A DNA stretch of 64,000 nucleotides, taken from Nonlabens dokdonensis DSW-6. GTDB taxonomy: Bacteria > Bacteroidota > Bacteroidia > Flavobacteriales > Flavobacteriaceae. The position numbers and the translations under genes are program-made. Shown in pieces: positions 62,689 to 64,000 of this stretch (positions are counted from its first letter, which is position 1; each line of letters opens with the position of its first letter). The notes under the pieces are model-generated. The model did not search any database and was not told the origin of the DNA. It saw only the letters and a program-made list of their open reading frames with translations. The stretch spans positions 744,001 to 808,000 of the forward strand of contig NC_020156.1 of assembly GCF_000332115.1 (NCBI RefSeq), given 5' to 3'.

Positions 62689-62922
62689 CGCTTTGGTAGT
62701 ATTAGTTAGTTTTTAAAATGACTTCTCAAAAGAGCTTATTTATTTCAAGCCCTTCTGAAAAGTTAAACTCATAAATGGAACGGCTAATTCAAATTAAGAG
62801 TAAATGTATATTCTTGTTGAAAGCAACTTTTAAATTATCAATGAGTACGTGTTTTCTTTAAGTGAAAAGAGGCTTTTACTCAGTAAAATAAATGGGCTTC
62901 TATTTAAGAATTAATAAGGTTT
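62689..62922. other. Intergenic region with small palindrome
   Basis: This 234-bp AT-rich gap separates YHYH-A from the DUF6090 gene. A 15-bp palindrome (TTTTACTCAGTAAAA, 62874-62888) may bind a regulator. No gene is seen. Confidence 0.4.
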
Positions 62923-63906
62923 TTAATGATCATGTTTGGGCAAATTTCCATTTGATGGTCGTCCACTTCTGGAAACAGCGTCTTGCCCAGGTGGCGGCCC
63001 ATGTCGTTCTTCTTCAAATTCACCCATTAAGCAGCGAGGCACATAGGGATAAGTATCTGTAACTATATAGGCATACGTGCTATTGATCTCAGTTCCGTTG
63101 CAAGCATCTAGAACACCTAGACCTTCTACATATTCCCAGTCTGAGACAAATGTGCCGTCAGGTTTACTATCTTCCATTTTTACATCTATATGGTTTCCTG
63201 GTCTATCATAAGCACAGTCTTCTCCTTCACGAGCGGCACTGTATAATCTAAAGCTTGGCGAGTATGCGGCGCTTTTTGAATAATACATGGCAAATCCATC
63301 TTTAGCAAAACCTATATGAACTAAATCGTCTCCTTTATCAAACTTTGAAATCATTGATGTAGGCGTGCCGTGATAATGGTAAGCTCCTGTAGGTTGTACG
63401 TGCGCATTGTTATGATCCAGTCCCATCGCAATCAAATCTTGTTTTGCCTCCACACGGTAATTTTCTCCACTCTCACAAAAAACCATCTCGGCAGTCTCTG
63501 GCTCAAACTTTACACCATTTAACGCTACTCCAGGTTCTCTGACCCATTTTGCTTCTCCTATATATTTGGGCACGATAGGAAATGTATAAGTTCTATCTTG
63601 AGCGGTAATTGTATTGGGATTACCTTCATTAGGAAAAGTTCCTGTGTCGTGATTAGGCAAAGCATTTGTTACCATCTTACGTGAGTTATTCGTTACCCTA
63701 ACCACCGTTTTAGTGCCGTATTGTGCATCTTCCAGCGTATAAGATTTAAAATAATCTACGTCATTGTGTGTGTGACTTTCACCTCCATGGGAATGCATGG
63801 TGTTATCGTGACTGTGCATTTCATTGCTTTGTCCACTTTTGCAACTAACAGTAAGAACCAGCAAGCCTACTGCTATTAGTACATGTATATTTTTATATCG
63901 TTTCAT
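62923..63906 (-). CDS. YHYH-domain lipoprotein with His-rich N-terminus (copy A)
   Basis: This 327-aa lipoprotein (LTVSCKS lipobox) has a His-rich N-terminus (EMHSHDNTMHSHGGESHTHND) likely to bind metal, followed by the YHYH region TGAYHYHGTPTS, GFAKDGFAMYYS and NSTYAYIVTDTYPY. The His-rich stretch is missing in copies B, C and D. It is the first gene of the minus-strand cluster, with a hairpin upstream and 233 bp before the DUF6090 gene. Confidence 0.83.
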   Translation of the reverse strand: MKRYKNIHVLIAVGLLVLTVSCKSGQSNEMHSHDNTMHSHGGESHTHNDVDYFKSYTLEDAQYGTKTVVRVTNNSRKMVTNALPNHDTGTFPNEGNPNTITAQDRTYTFPIVPKYIGEAKWVREPGVALNGVKFEPETAEMVFCESGENYRVEAKQDLIAMGLDHNNAHVQPTGAYHYHGTPTSMISKFDKGDDLVHIGFAKDGFAMYYSKSAAYSPSFRLYSAAREGEDCAYDRPGNHIDVKMEDSKPDGTFVSDWEYVEGLGVLDACNGTEINSTYAYIVTDTYPYVPRCLMGEFEEERHGPPPGQDAVSRSGRPSNGNLPKHDH

Positions 63907-63940
63907 ATTATTTCCTGAGTTTAAAAGATTGTTGATTTTT

Positions 63941-63968
63941 AAAGAAACCTCGCAATTTCTTGCGAGGT
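63941..63968 (-). terminator. Minus-strand terminator before the YHYH cluster
   Basis: ACCTCGCAA/TTGCGAGGT (63947-63955 and 63960-63968) forms a 9-bp stem with a 4-nt loop. On the minus strand it is followed by TTTCTTT, which suits a Rho-independent terminator for a minus-strand gene lying beyond the right edge of the window. Confidence 0.6.
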
Positions 63969-64000
63969 ATTCTCAAACCAACTAACCAATCATAAAAATC

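Noticed and set aside
1..64000. CRISPR arrays, tRNA or rRNA genes, integrases and transposases
   Set aside because: No regular short repeats with spacers, cloverleaf sequences or recombinase motifs were found by reading.

Overview
The window reads as a chromosomal accessory region of a member of the Bacteroidota, most likely a marine Flavobacteriaceae. The reasons are: moderate to low GC; weak or absent Shine-Dalgarno sequences; many Bacteroidota-restricted families (YHYH-domain lipoproteins, DUF6090, DUF6660, HYC_CC_PP, DUF2911, HMBD/DUF3347 metal proteins, RND-TolC fusions); and a 16-bp palindrome, CGCTTTCGCGAAAGCG, scattered through the window. The genus is not determined. I see no rRNA, tRNA, CRISPR array, integrase or transposase.

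Layout. (1) 1-10459: about 22 tightly packed, mostly overlapping plus-strand genes. They encode small single-pass membrane proteins, very basic membrane-anchored proteins, peptidoglycan-active or peptidoglycan-binding proteins (CHAP-like, an amidase fold lacking zinc ligands, two PG-binding proteins, an M15 peptidase) and a nested holin/spanin-like set. It looks like the structural and lysis part of a tailless, membrane-containing provirus. The capsid and packaging genes would lie left of the window or are not recognised. (2) 10653-16165: a two-gene operon, an SF2 helicase with a C-terminal PD-(D/E)XK-like nuclease plus a 669-aa partner. Gene sizes, order, overlap and domain plan fit the DdmD/DdmE anti-plasmid system. 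(3) 16219-33156: copper/silver resistance (CusA-type RND pump, TolC-like protein, HMA-AraC regulator, multicopper oxidase with a CopB-like tail, Cu+ P-type ATPase, CusB-type adaptor, heme-binding, DUF305, DUF2911, PepSY and DUF3347 proteins). (4) 33276-42825: divalent-metal (Zn/Cd/Co) efflux (CzcA-TolC fusion, adaptor, two CDF proteins, a Fur-family regulator, a ZntA-type ATPase). (5) 43092-56392: gene relics and MscS, then two candidate sigma-54 operons. One encodes a 4HB sensor, HPF, NhaA, a soluble histidine kinase and an NtrC-type activator; the other encodes small proteins, glutamate dehydrogenase, a GreA/B-like protein, helical unknowns and a universal stress protein. A minus-strand orphan gene separates them. 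(6) 56393-57188: a non-coding stretch with a 160-bp tandem repeat carrying strong hairpins. (7) 57189-63906: a minus-strand cluster of four secreted YHYH-domain lipoproteins with two membrane-anchored partners, an EF-hand lipoprotein and a DUF6090 protein.

How it fits together. Regions 3 and 4 form a metal-detoxification island that covers periplasmic oxidation, cytoplasmic export and trans-envelope efflux. Region 5 looks like a stationary-phase/energy-stress regulon in which the NtrC-type activator (48316-49647) probably acts at the two -24/-12 promoters found here, one of them upstream of its own operon. Regions 1 and 2 suggest a mobile element beside an anti-mobile-element defence. Region 7 has no known function. 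Its paired gene duplications (YHYH lipoprotein plus membrane partner) suggest an envelope system, possibly metal-related given its histidines and its neighbourhood.

Domain assignments come from reading motifs by eye. No database search was run.
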